From Liolophura sinensis (lineage: Eukaryota; Mollusca; Polyplacophora; Chitonida; Chitonidae), in assembly GCF_032854445.1 (NCBI RefSeq), contig NC_088300.1:59060984-59124983 (forward strand): 64,000 nt of DNA, read 5' to 3'. Made by a program: the position numbers and the translations under genes. The notes under the pieces are model-generated. The model saw only the letters and a list, made by a program, of their open reading frames with translations. It did no database searches and had not been told where the DNA came from. Shown one piece after another: positions 1-11,850 of the stretch (position 1 is the first letter of the stretch; every line of letters begins with the position of its first letter).

Positions 1-316
1 GGTCAATCCTGGATCGGGTAACACCTAAGACCTTAAATGAGCAAGTTGTAGCTTCCTCGCTTGGAGTTCAGAATTAAGGGGATAGTGTAACGTCTTGTTG
101 ACCCGTATTAGTATAATGGCTCGGGCGGTGCGGCTTACTTGCCTTCGGTCTCAGTGAAGCGTCTCAGTGAAGCAGCACTAGATAAAAGAGCGGAGGAAAT
201 CCCTCCTGCAACAAGGAGGCGCATAACACGTACATGCACTCTAAGGACTCCTTCGTCGCCGTGTGATTGAAAAATTTTTAAGTACGACGTTAAACCCCAA
301 GCATTCACTCACCCAA
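1..316 (+). mobile_element. SINE family A, 5'-truncated by the window edge
   Basis: Matches the copies at 15.5, 35.5 and 60.6 kb: CACCTAAGAC, the GAAGTTGTAGCTTCCTCGCTTGG segment, AGTATAATGGCTCGGGCGG, AAAGAGCGGAGGAAATCC, then the 3' signature GTACGACGTTAAACCCCAAG followed by a CACTCACTC-type tail. The tRNA-like head lies outside the window. Confidence 0.85.
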
Positions 317-410
317 GACTGCATGCATGGGGCACCTTAGGCCTATATATAATATGATAAATAGTCCATATCTCTGATATCAGTTGAAGAGAAAGTAACT
401 ATATCAATGT

Positions 411-860
411 GTGCGAGGCTATCCGAGTCAGTCAACCAGAGTGTTCCCATTCAGTCAGTTTGAGCGCATCAATCAAAACCAGCACATCAGCAATCAGCAT
501 GGTGGAATGACACCTGTTTTTTCTTTCCTGCTAACTCTTCACAACCAGTATGAATATAACGTAATATTACTTCCGCATGTGCGTTTGACGCCCTCTTGAT
601 TCAGACAACACAACGTCTTCAACATATGTATAGTAGTGATTAAGCCGCACAAATGCCTTCGGGAAGCTCTTCAGGTTAACTTAATTATTTCGTTAGTTTA
701 AAGGTTATAAATGAGAACATGTAGCGAGGGGTAAGATAGTGAATAGCGGTGATAGAGTCGCGTGCTTCCTTTGAGAGACATTTCCACTTAACTATATGGA
801 GAGAATGGAGAGGATAATAATAATAATCCACGTAATATAACACATGTAATGTTTTATACA
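411..860. other. No gene seen
   Basis: AT-rich sequence. The 62-codon open frame at 411-599 has no recognisable family or splice context. An (ATA/AAT)-rich spot lies near 815-830. Confidence 0.5.
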
Positions 861-1227
861 GTACACTGTAATTTTACAGCGAAAAGTGCTGGCGATTTTT
901 TGAGCAGTTCTTTTCACTGTAGATTTATAAGATGTGATGTTTAATATTTACACCCAAAATAGTAGTATATTTCCACATATACCATTGTAAATAATCAGTT
1001 ATCTCCATTGCAAATATAACTAAATCTACATATCTACCAAGAAAACAAGTCTACATTTACAGCAAAGTGCACTGTAAATGGTCAAACCGCTACAGTTTTA
1101 CAGACAATGCTGTAAATACAACATCAACTAAAAATGCATAAAAAATGGTGTAAAATATTTACATGACTTACTGTAACAATATACAGTGCTTCAGGCTGTA
1201 AATTTGCATTCATTTCTTACAGTGTAC
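861..1227. mobile_element. MITE with GTACACTGTAA terminal inverted repeats
   Basis: Left end GTACACTGTAA at 861 is mirrored by TTACAGTGTAC ending at 1227. The interior repeats short TTTACAG/CTGTAAA words in both orientations, so the element can fold on itself. It has no coding capacity. The transposase family cannot be assigned. Confidence 0.65.
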
Positions 1228-2261
1228 ATTACCATATATACATATAACATAGTTATAACCTAAGTGCGGCTTAATCTATATACCGTTACAAAAGGTAACG
1301 ATTAATCTAGGTTGGCGGGTGCGCGTTCAATCCCAGACTATGAATTTAATTGTAGATTCCACAACTCTAATGAACGCTTACTGAAAATAAGAGGTCAACG
1401 GCGTTTATGTTGTCTTAATACGCTCTATGAAGATAACTTGTCTTCAATCAATATATATGGCGTTCAGTTAAGTCACAATCGAAAGAGTTAGTAACAAACT
1501 TATCAATTAAAGCTTGGGGGTTTGCTCCGCGCAATCTGATGTGTTCCATTCTTAAAACTGACTAAGACCGTGTAAGTGATTAGGCTATAGTGTAAAAGCG
1601 TCAAAGTACAAAATAAATCAATCAATAAATAAATATTTGGCAGTGTTCCAAAATGATTTTGATTATACTAGATAAAGATGCTGTTGTTAATTAAATTTTC
1701 AGTCTAGATGGAGTAAGATGTGCAACCTGGCTTGTGCACGTGCATTCACTTACCTGTACATATACACACGCAGTCAATGCCGCCAGAAATAAAATATCAA
1801 AGCCCATCCTCGGCCTGTCTTACGAAAATCCGTCTGTTTCCACCTATTGTTCGTTTGTTCCTGATGAAATACTTTTCTTTCTGCCGAACTATAAGGTTTT
1901 GTCGTTTTGTGCGATCAATTCAGTGGCTTAGCTCCTGGCCAATCAAATTCTGAGGATATATGCAGAGCTGTGTGAGAGAGCGGAACAAGTGTCTTCTGGA
2001 CTTTGTGAAGACTACTTCTGCTGACTACCCTACAACCTCAGCATAAATCGTGCATAACGACTCTACGTACATATATGCCGAGAAAAAAAAAGTGGAGGAT
2101 TAACTTGCAAATTTTTAATCGTATTATTTTTCTAGACATGAATCACCTATTTGCAGACCAAGAACTTGTTTTTGTTATTTTTAGGTTTTTGTAGTTGGTG
2201 AAAATGTGAGAAGGAGAAGCATTTTTTATCGTGTTACCTGTACATGTATATATATCAATAT
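1228..2261. other. Intergenic, no gene recognised
   Basis: The overlapping open frames at 1720-1953 lack family motifs and splice signals and look like chance. AT-rich microsatellite-like runs occur near 1615-1635 and 2245-2275. Confidence 0.5.
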
Positions 2262-2405
2262 ATTTATTTATTTATTTGATTGGTGAATTACGCCGTACTC
2301 AAAAATATTTTCACTTATAATTGAGGCGGCCAGCATTATGGTGGGAGAAAACAGGACAGAGCCCGGGGGAAACCCACTACCATCTGCACGTTAATGACAG
2401 ACCTT
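2262..2405 (-). mobile_element. SINE family B, partial
   Basis: Reverse copy of the family B 3' half: a TTTATTTATTTA tail, then GATTGGTGAATTACGCCGTACTC, TTTCACTTATA and GCGGCCAGCATTATGGTGGG. The tRNA-like head is missing. Confidence 0.8.
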
Positions 2406-5300
2406 CTCAGTCATATCAATATACATTAATGTTCTATATACATGTAGTATAAAATGTTGTACGTGTTTGCATACGCCATTACAAACCATGTACATAGGCT
2501 TATACAAGAAATCTGTGGACCACAAATACAACAAAACATTTATTAATGTCTTTTATGTCCAAATATAAGATCTTGTTTGTATCAAAGGACAATTTACCAA
2601 TGAAAAATGAAAGATGCCAAAATTACTCCACTTGAATACTAGATATATATCTGTGATGTCCAGAAAACTCTTGCGTGCATGGTTCGGACAGAAACAGTAA
2701 ATTATGATTCTAAAACAATAGAACCGGCAAACTAGTTTATGAATGTTTCGTCGGCCTATTAATTGTTTTAATGCTATAAATAATGAACGGTTTCAATTAG
2801 TGGCGGCGCATGGTTAACCAGGGAGTGTCAGTATAGTCTCTATCGATGGGTATCAGCCGACATACTAGGGGTGAGGTGTTAGTTGCCCGTGGGTAAGAAG
2901 GGTGTCACCAATTACTGTTGATATTGTTATCTCTTGTGACACCCCAGGCTGTTGGGATCATGCCGGCCAAAGTGAGTTTTCTATACTCAGAGTTCATAGG
3001 GATGGGGGCTGTATATCACAATATAACTTTGAAGGTTATTCTCTCAACTAACACCTATACAATTGCCTAACGAATAAAGCTTACAGTTATGTGTAAACGG
3101 AGGCTTCATTGTAAAGAAACAATTTGGATGATCTGCCAGATACTGACATTAAAAGTAATTCCTTTATTCCATGCAATGCATACATACAATATGATATGTC
3201 ATCTGCATGAAGAGACCCATGTCATTTCGAATTCATTAACCTTGGAAGTACATATAAATCTATATACGACACTTCTGGTCCTGGGATTACGAAGTCACCT
3301 TAAACTCAAGCCAAAATTTCAATCATTAAATTTGGTATGTCCCATTCCGCTATTTTAGTTGAAATGTGTAATACACACTAAAATGTGTAATGTTATTTCT
3401 TCTTACATAAGAAATAACAATTTTAAAGCGTATTGAAGTTTTGACTTAAGTCCATGATAGCTTCCAGATCCCGGAGTCAAGGTTTTACTATAACTGTTTA
3501 TGTGTTCATGTAAATGCTTAAATGGTAGCAATTTACGCGCCCCCTAGCACCACGGCTTAAGTAGAATTAGATAAAGAAAAATCATGTGCAGTGCCTCAGA
3601 AAATAAAAAAGGCATGCATGAATTCACGTTCCGCAATGGCAACACGTTTTATATGTACGGTATAAAATTTTTCCACAGTTCTCTTGAATAATTTATCATA
3701 ACAAAATGCCAATATCATTACATCATTATTTCGTGATTAAAGTAGAGAGTTTTTGGTTATACCGTTTTAGGAATTTTAGTAAGTTGACTTCAGTTGATCT
3801 TTGTGACCTTGAATGAATGAGTGAAATGGTTTAACGCAAAGGTACTTCGTAAACGATCACTGTATCAACCATTGGGCCTAAATATTGTCACGGCTTTAAA
3901 CTTTCGCGATCAATTAACCAATTGTAGGCCTATGCAATGTATGCCGATATGAACTTAAAGACTGGACGCAACTGTCCGATTAAGTCGCGTCTTAAGTTCT
4001 CTTGTACGTCTAGCTTTAGACACCCGCAAGCCAATTAAGTAGGCCTAAGGTACGTCATGTCTACCTAGTATTTACTAATAAGTTAAACCGGGGCTTCGTC
4101 TTACACGCGAAGATTTGAAAGAAGGAAGAAGTCAGCCGTATCCTGAAGGAAACACGTTCATTGGCGATGGGAAGTAGGCCTATGCATTTCATGAATACAT
4201 ACATTAATTATATCACTCCCAACACTACCGCAGATCTTTGACTGTTACAATACGAACCCTACAATTTCCTAACAGAAGTTACACCAAGCAAAAGGGGCAT
4301 ACATTTGTAGATGTAGACCTAGTGCACGGGTACGTAAAGTTCGTCCGAAAAACGAAGACATTGTATTGTCGTGATCAGTCCTCAGAGTGTCACTGTCCAG
4401 ATGACGGCAATATAAAATGCCAAGATACTGAGTCACATCAAGCACCTTATCTTCAAAATAATATACGGACTGGTTCCGTATATGGGGGTCCCATCATCTG
4501 AAATGAAGAGGTGGAAACAGAATAACTCTCAAAAAGGCCTTTAATGGATACCATCACCATGTGCCATGTGTACCAACGTGTTGCCCTTGTAACTCTTCTG
4601 CGTGGGAGTTAACAATGTGCCGCGTTTGAAAGTGAAACTGCAGGTACTTCAACTTGGTTGGTTTTATCAGTTCAAGATTTATAGGTTTTCGCTCATTTCA
4701 AGACCGATTTGCTCATCGCATAATTTACTGTAATCAGTATTGAGGGTTTTGGTGAGTTTTTGTGGAATATTTATTATTATTTGGCATACGACTTACTTCC
4801 GGATTGATGTCATACATAGTGTTGTTGTTGTTGTTGTTAAATCTGTTGTGTTAAATTTGTGAGAAAAGAAACAGGTGACTGGCATATCTGTGTAGCTATG
4901 GTTGAAACGAAGCATGCCGGCTGACAAGTAACCAGAACCTTCAGAAAATTTGAATACCATCTGTTTGGCTGTGTGTGTGGATAGGCGGCGTACTTGCACT
5001 ACTTGGCCTAAGGTACGGTAGAGGGTACCGGTAGTGTTCATTTTTAATTTTATCATCGAAACCCTTAACGTTTGAGCTGATTGTAAGAGACGAAAAATAT
5101 AGTGTCAAAATTTATTAAATCGAAAAATTTGTGCAGTTCAGTAAGCCGTTATCAGTGTCGGTGTAATTTTAATGAATGAAATTGAAGAGACACTAAAATA
5201 TTTACTGATGCATGCACTTTATATCAGACTTGCTATGCATCGAATTCACTGTGAACTGTTAATACTGGAATGCTAAAGATCCCTGCAAATCCTTAAGTGT
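2406..5300. other. Intergenic, no gene recognised
   Basis: Mostly AT-rich unique sequence. Open frames at 3089-3358, 4238-4501 and 4793-5056 show no recognisable domain. The 4238-4501 frame has a Cys/His-containing stretch (CRDQSSECHCPDDGNIKC) but no splice or neighbour support. A short (GTT)n run lies near 4818-4840. Confidence 0.45.
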
Positions 5301-5852
5301 AACCCATCCTTTTCTTATACTGGCCTAGCATCACTGGAATCTTGATGCTAACAGTGTCAATTTCGTATTCAAAGAAGGTCCAGGCCGATTTTCTCTGTTA
5401 TGGAATAAGTCTTGCCTTAATAAAAGAAACCAACCTAAAGACCTGCTTTCCACACCCACAGCATGGCCACCATATGTGCCTACTCGTTTTAGAATAAATT
5501 TATTATACCCATGAAGGCCTCCGTGGCACACATGCCTAGGCAGCTACCGCTGTCTTCCCACTGCTCCACATGAAGCGGGACATGCATGTCGCTGCTCAAG
5601 ATGGCAACTTCGCCGAGGTGTGTGTGCCATGGAAGCCTTCATGGCTATAATAAATCTGTTTTGAAACGAGTAAGGACATATGGTGGAGATGTGATGGGTG
5701 TGGAAAGTAGGTCTTTAGGTTGGTGTCTTATATTTGGGCAAGACGTATTCAGTAACAGAGAAATTCGGGCTGAGTCTTTGTTGAGTACAAAATTAACGCT
5801 CTTAGTATCAAGACTCCAACGATGCTAGGCCAATATAAGAAAAGGGGTTGGA
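5301..5852. repeat. Long inverted repeat with gap-free arms
   Basis: The left arm (about 5301-5536) is the reverse complement of the right arm (about 5611-5852), separated by about 75 bases. By eye the arms are roughly 80 percent identical with no obvious indel over about 215 bases. Landmarks are GGCCTAGCATC at 5322 and GATGCTAGGCC at 5820. Read outward, each arm gives a similar open frame containing LHGYNK, LKRV, TYGG and GVESRSLGW. It could be a foldback element or an inverted duplication of a coding fragment. RNA from it would form a long hairpin. Confidence 0.75.
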
Positions 5853-6040
5853 GCCTTTCGAGACTGACCCATCTTTAGATGTACGGGTTAGGTCAATTAT
5901 GAACCCACCACATAAATGTTACAATCCTAAAATAAAGAGGTAAGACAGTACCATGATGGATTTAATGTTTATTCATTTATTTTGTTATAACTTCCGGTAA
6001 TTTGATAAATCTTTGTTTGGTTCAGACAGTATGCAAGATC

Positions 6041-7681
6041 ATGGATATCAGGGACAGAAAAAGAATTCAGCGAAACTATGATTATCTCATCGAAGACATG
6101 TCAGATGTGTTGGACAATGTCATCGACTATTGTTACTCTAAAGAAATTCTGAGCGAAAGTTTGAAGACATCTGTGATGACAAGTGTTAGGAAAGAGGACA
6201 AGTGCAGGAAGTTTATTGATATGTTTTTGAAGAAGAGGATCTTGTGTAAGGAAGAGACAGCATTTCAGGTTCTTTGTGATGCGTTAGACAGATGTGACTC
6301 ATCCCATATAAAGAATACTTTGCTAGAGACAGATGTGAAGGATGTCACAGGTTAGTTTGTGTGAAATATATTATGTAATTGTTGTTAGATATATAAATAT
6401 TTTAAGTCTTTGGGATTTTTGAAAATTGTGATTTATGAGGTCAGCAGTTGAAAACACAATAAATAATACATGTATGATTAAATTATGGATTTACGTTAAT
6501 GGATTTGAGGTACATTATCAGTACTGGACATGTTTACACAATGTAGTATTGTTCAGCTACTCTGAATGACTGGCCAGGTACATCAATCAGACACAGTTCA
6601 AGTATTAACTTTGTCGTGTCAAAAATATGTAACCAAGCCAGTGGTCATAGATGACTATTGACTATTGTTAAGTATTGGAGGAGGCTAGTTTTGTAGGAGA
6701 AAATACAAACACATGCCAGATTTGGAGATGAGTTTTGTATTGTCATCAGCTGAGAAATAAATCATAACTGGAGCAGGGTCTTAGCCCACTGTTAAGTGTT
6801 TCAGTATAGTTGTGACATGCAATAACCTGAGAAAATCTTACATTAGAGCTATGGAGCTATGGAACTTTAAATTGTGTGAACAAATAAACCCTGAACCAGC
6901 TTACTGCAAATATCTCAACTGTGAAAATACCAAGAGTTGAAGTGCAAGACACCAAGCATATCGTTCATATATGGATAGTACATTCCTTTAGGCATGCTGG
7001 TAAAGCATATGTTATGAATAATGGGCCAGTTTTTCATGTGGTACAGGATGATACAGAATGACATCTGAATGTGTATTTATTTTGTAGAAGACGAGGAAGT
7101 AGAAGATGGCAGTTATCAGTATACCAGTCCTCAGGGAGGAGGTGAGTTTAAAAGTTTACAGTTAACTAGGCTGAAATCTGGTAAATTTTGTGAGTGCAGA
7201 AAATTAAGACATGACATCATTCATTGAGATCTGTAAGCCTTCATGGGGCATTCTGTGATATTAAAATGTTGGTCATGTGTTTTAGGTTTGTCAAACACAG
7301 AGCACCCAAATGTTTTTTTTTTGTTTTGTTTTGTTTTTAGGTGTTGGGGGTTGGGGGGTGGGTGGGTGGGGAGATGTTTATTTTGGTTCCTCTAGTTGTC
7401 ACGTTTTCATTTTCATACTGTAACATACATACATTGCATACATTTTGAATATTTAATGATTGTTGGCTTTCATGCAGTAACTGTTTGAAATAGTCTGATT
7501 TCGGTGTCATTTTATATCATTAGCATCAGATTTATTTAGACTGAATATATGTGCTTTTCTTGCAGAAAGTGGGGATGCTGGTAGACAAAATACTGTGATT
7601 AACATCACAAACAGTAAAGGTTTCCATATAGGAAACCAGAAGGTCATCAATTTTTACTATCCCTCCAAACCAAAGCCATGA
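6041..7681 (+). CDS. CARD plus RHIM-like motif adaptor protein (159 aa, 3 coding exons)
   Basis: Exons: 6041-6350, 7088-7141, 7566-7681 (stop TGA 7679-7681); phases 1 and 1 join cleanly and every junction is GT-AG. ATG 6041 lies 15 bases after a likely acceptor (TTCAG ending 6025), so an untranslated exon probably lies upstream. Residues 1-96 have the spacing of a CARD helical bundle: RRNYDYLIED-like first helix, an EIL...SLKTSVM block, then KCRKFIDMFLKK and AFQVLCDAL near the end. Residues 104-131 are an acidic, low-complexity linker. Residues 132-151 read VINITNSKGFHIGNQKVINF, which fits the RHIM pattern N-S-x-G-(hydrophobic)-(Q/H)-I-G, core F141-H142-I143-G144. CARDs and RHIMs are both homotypic assembly modules in innate immunity and cell death, so an adaptor role is inferred. 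There is no enzyme domain, TM segment or signal peptide. AATAAA at 8257 is a candidate poly(A) signal. No named orthologue is recognised. Confidence 0.8.
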
Positions 7682-7872
7682 AACCATGCAGAAAGCAGGT
7701 GAAAAAATTGTTTGTTTTTTTGCTCAAATTTAATGCGTTTTTTCACCAGGTGTATATTTAATTGTCACAAAAGAGAGAAGTATACATAGTGTTTGAACTG
7801 GCCTGTGATGTTGTACATGTACATTATTTCAACCCCTGAAACAGTAAGTAAGAGTTACTTAGCCACAGCTGT

Positions 7873-7912
7873 GTTAAGTACGATGGTAAACCCCAAGCGC
7901 TCACACACTTAA
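7873..7912 (+). mobile_element. SINE family A tail fragment
   Basis: Only the 3' signature remains: GTACGATGGTAAACCCCAAG with a CGCTCACACAC tail. It is in the 3' flank of the CARD gene. Confidence 0.5.
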
Positions 7913-8256
7913 ACACAGTTTACTCATGTATTCGTTGCCAAAAGGGGGCAAGCCACCTAAGCAACTGCATGCAATATTCCAGGTGATATGTTAAGCTCTG
8001 ACTGTGGCTCATGTTCAGGGAAATCTCCATCATGGTGAGCATATTTCTGATGATATTACATGGGTCATCCTAAAATACCGTTGACCCCACGGCCTTCACT
8101 GAGACAGAGGCCCTAACATATAACATGGTCTTTTTATCATACAAAGTAGATTGTAACTAGTCTCCTGGAAAGATGTCAGCAGCACACAGAAGTTTAAATG
8201 GCACAATTTTGCATTTGATTGGTGGATTTAAGTATAAAAACATCATATTTAAACAG

Positions 8257-8262
8257 AATAAA
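8257..8262 (+). terminator. Candidate poly(A) signal of the CARD gene
   Basis: AATAAA 575 bases after the stop codon at 7681. The hexamer is seen; use is inferred and other AATAAA copies exist downstream. Confidence 0.3.
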
Positions 8263-8771
8263 CATCGGCAAAATTAAGGATGTTTTTATTCTACTAGTTT
8301 TGGGGATTTCTTTCTTATTGATGCTTCATCATATTGAGTGGAAACTTTTCAATGGCTTCACCATGACAAGTTACAAATTTAGGTCTGTTTTATTTTAGCA
8401 AAATGAAGGTTCATTTTGTGTACTGTTGTGGAATTAAACAAGTTTGTGATTCTGGCGGTCTCATTGAACAAGTAAGGGTGATGAATTATTTCAACAGTGC
8501 TTGTTATATTTATGAATGTATGATATCAGTTTTCTACTTGCAGGGACAGTTGATAGTGGACATTGGAGGTCATTGAAAATATGTTCTTTAAATTGTGATG
8601 CTGAAACACCATGAAGAAAAATTTAGATGAGTTGTGATGTGGGGTAAACTTTGGCAGTTTACCACTGGCCATTGACAGTATATGTATGTGTAAATAAAAA
8701 GTAACCCTGATGGAAACAATAGCTTGCAGGGTGGAGCATTAAACTGGAGCATGCAACATCAGGCTGATGTT

Positions 8772-9460
8772 TGTAACATGAGACAGGACAGTGTAACATG
8801 AGACAGGACAGTGTAACATAAGACAGGACAATGTAACATGAGACATGACAATGTAACAGGAGACAGGAAGGTGTAACAGGAGACATGACAATGTACCATG
8901 AGACATGACAGTGTACCATGAGACATGACAGTCGAACATGAGACATGACAGTGTAACATGAGACAAGACAGTGTAACATGATACAGGACAATGTAACATG
9001 AGACTGGACAGTGTAACATGAGACAGGATAATGTAACATGAGACATGGCAATGTAACATGAGACATGACAAAGTAACACGAGACAGGACAGTGTAACATG
9101 AGACAGGACAGTGTAGCATGAGGCATGACAATGTAACATGAGACACGACAGTGTAATGTGAGACACAACGGTGTAACTTGAGACAAGACAGTGTAACTTG
9201 AGACAGGACAGTGTAACTTGAGACAGGACAGTGTAACATAAGACACGACAGTGTAGCATGAGAAAGGACAGTGTAACATGAGATAGGGCAGTGAAGCATA
9301 GAACAGAAAAGTGTCCATGGAACAGGAAAGGGTGATGTGACCGAGGACAGTGTAACATGAAACCAAAAAGTGTAACTTTAACTTCATGTAGGAGAGTGTA
9401 ACATGAGAGAGGAGAGTGTGAAATGAGAATAAGGAGAGTGTAACATAAGATTAAGTATAA
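8772..9460. repeat. 20-bp minisatellite
   Basis: Unit GTGTAACATGAGACAGGACA, about 26 near-regular copies to about 9300, then degenerate copies to about 9460. Variants are mainly CAGGACA/CATGACA and AACATG/AACTTG. Twenty is not a multiple of three and the unit lacks stops in any minus-strand frame, so three overlapping minus-strand open frames of 186-245 codons arise. They are repeat artefacts, not genes. Confidence 0.95.
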
Positions 9461-9621
9461 CATTTGACAGGAGGGTTGAACACAAGACTGTAACATGATA
9501 TGGGGTTGTGTAATATCTGATTGTGACTACTCACTCGCAGATGTAAGACTGAAGTGTTTCTGCTTGAAGCAAATCCGACATCAACACTATGGCCACCAAA
9601 GAAAACATCTATGGTGTGATC

Positions 9622-9832
9622 TGGCATTGATTCCACAAAGCCATTTCTGACCTCAATCACCATTTAAAAGGTCATAATATAAACGTTACTTTTTTTAACA
9701 GGATATTGAAATTTGGACAGATTTAATAATTTGTCTACAGATACGGTTATTATTTTTTTCAGAATTCTACCCCAAAAATAACTTAAAATTGTGTTTTAAA
9801 TTTTGGCAATGGCTTTGTGGAATTGAACCCTG
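9622..9832. mobile_element. MITE family E
   Basis: GATTCCACAAAGCCATTTCTGA at the left is mirrored by GGCAATGGCTTTGTGGAATT at the right, an inverted repeat of about 20 bases. The interior is AT-rich and contains ACCCCAAAAATAACTT, shared with the copy at 57.6 kb. No coding capacity. Confidence 0.75.
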
Positions 9833-10751
9833 ATGCTATTCATGATGGTGATTGCATCTAGTTAAATTTTTTACGAATATTTTGTCATAATAGGGCTTGG
9901 AAACATTTATGGCTTGTCTTATGTAAACTGCAGATATCTTTTTCCTCATACTTCATATTTTTGTTGAGCAATATGATAATGATATGTAATGGGCTCTTAA
10001 TGAAAATAAAGTAAAGAAAAATATGCCAGATACTAAGTAAATGCTAAAAGCAGTAAGTACTAATCGTATATTTTGGCAATAAAAATATGGTTTTAATGAT
10101 GGCATCCCCTTTTAAAAGGACGCGCTTAAAAAGTTTTTTTATTGAGCTTTTTAAAATTTTTTGCTTGATGTTAATGTACATGTATTTTAAATCCCTGACT
10201 CAAGACAATTAAAGGTTTCTTTGGTTTTACTTCATCAGTAAACCTGTCATATAAAAGAATTCCTGATCGTGTATGGCTGAGCACACCCATCACAGAATTA
10301 AATCAATAGTTCAATCCCAGTTTCATCTGGGCTGCCTGCAGCTTCATGTCGGGTAGTAGATGATGTGAAGTGATTTCCTCTGGGCTCTGGTTTCCCTGAC
10401 TCACAATGCTGTCATATATAATAAGTGAAAAACAAAATGGCGCTAAGCATTAATTGCATAAATGAGGAATGCATTTAAATTTACATTTTTATGATGTCAC
10501 ATGTTCTCATGGATCTTAGGAAATTAATGATACATGTATTACTAATAAATATCTGTTTATTTGTTACTCAAGTTATTTGAAAAGAAATAGGCTTGTTTAT
10601 TACTAATTAGTAGCAACTATTTTGTTGATATTTTTCTTAGTTGTAAAAAAAAGAATATATAACAGATATGAATGAATGTTAAATGATCTAATTTCAATAC
10701 AGTTTTAAATTCTGCACTGCTGTCTCTGTTGTTTGTGAACATTGGTGATTT
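9833..10751. other. Intergenic, with a degenerate SINE B-like patch
   Basis: AT-rich. Around 10268-10450 an old family B copy can be followed: TTCAATCCCAGTTTCATCTGG, CTCTGGGCTCTGGTTTCCCT, AATGCTGTCATATATAATAAGTG. No gene is seen. Confidence 0.4.
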
Positions 10752-11076
10752 AAAGAGGAGTGTGTATTGTTATACTTCAGAGTATTTTCTTGAGGTTTTG
10801 TTCTTGTGGTGTGTGGAAGAACACACCATATAGTAAATATTTGTTGTGAATGAAGCCCTCATCACCCCTGTCTGCCAAAATGGTTTTGCGCTTAGGCAAC
10901 CGGAATTGGGTGTGAATTGCTTAACCCCTGGCACGGGGAAGGGAGATCAGTGACGACGAGTTGGTGTACCGGGTAACGGGCATGTACAATCAGGGTACAA
11001 TCAGTAAAGTGTTAAGTTCCTCTCATGGCATCTTCTGTTGTTTGTCCATCTATCGCCAGCTCCCCAATAGCACGAT
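10752..11076. repeat. Dispersed repeat family D, copy 1
   Basis: Direct copy of 14763-15067. Shared landmarks: CTTGTGGTGTGTGGAA, GTGAATGAAGCCC, AAAATGGTTTTGC, GGAAGGGAGATC, TGTGACGACGA-type segment, CATGGCATCTTCTGTTGTTT, TCCCCAATAGCAC. No reading frame is shared through both copies. Element class unknown. Confidence 0.8.
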
Positions 11077-11578
11077 GTGGTCGAGAACCTAAAGTTATAT
11101 TCACCTTGGTGATTTCTGCACGGGCGGTGACGCTTTCGTTGGAAATCAGTGAGGTTTTTTTTTTTATTTGTAACATCAACAACAACGTGAACTTTGATGA
11201 ATTGTTTCAATATGAACTCGTTACTAGATTCTTTCGATGATAGCATCCTTGCTGGTGATCCGATGGGGAATTGCTTGTCTACCCCAGCACCAGGTCCATT
11301 GGCAGCTCGACCAGCAGTCACCCAACCCGAATAAACACCCCACATCTGCCTCAGGGTTGCACCATGTTGGATCGGGAGAGTGGTGATGAGCGCTAGGAGG
11401 CCTAGGGCAGAGAAGAGGAAAAACAAGTACTGCTGAGCCGGAAGTTGCCACCAAAGTCCTGCAGATACAGTCCAAGAGATTCTACTTAGATGTCAAGCAG
11501 AGGGATGTTCAGTGTTTTTGTCAAAAAGCTGAAAGCATCAATTTCAACCCTGATTTAAATGCCTGAAATGAGCATTAA
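11077..11578. other. Intergenic, GC-richer patch without a recognised gene
   Basis: 11225-11475 is more GC-rich and open on the minus strand, but no domain, start context or splice partner is recognised. Confidence 0.4.
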
Positions 11579-11850
11579 AGGAGAAGAAAATTTAAATATC
11601 AATCAAATACCATTGAAAAGAGTATGCCTTTCCTCGCAATTGCATGCCATAAAAAAATTCTAATATGTACCTCAAGTACGAAGTGCAGTTCGTACATTTC
11701 CGGTAGAACTCTTCTTAGAAGGTAGCGAACAGTTTAGTTCGTTTTTCGCTTGGCGATCGGGAAACCGGAATGTTGGACGTAGGTTACGAGTTTACACGAA
11801 CAAGCCGGCAGTTATAACGACTCTCATTGGCTAAGAAGTTTTCTTCTCCT
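11579..11850. mobile_element. TTAA-flanked MITE (piggyBac-like)
   Basis: TTAA at 11575-11578 and 11851-11854 flank termini AGGAGAAGAAAA and TTTTCTTCTCCT, exact inverted repeats. A TTAA duplication is the hallmark of piggyBac-type transposition. The 272-base interior has no coding capacity, so it is non-autonomous. Confidence 0.8.

Noticed and set aside
4238-4501. Possible small secreted or zinc-binding protein with CRDQSSECHCPDDGNIKC
   Set aside because: No signal peptide, no recognised family, no splice or neighbour support; length compatible with chance.
8659-9496. Three overlapping minus-strand frames of 186-245 codons rich in Cys, His, Leu and Val
   Set aside because: They are three frames of one stop-free 20-bp minisatellite; peptide periodicity mirrors the DNA repeat.
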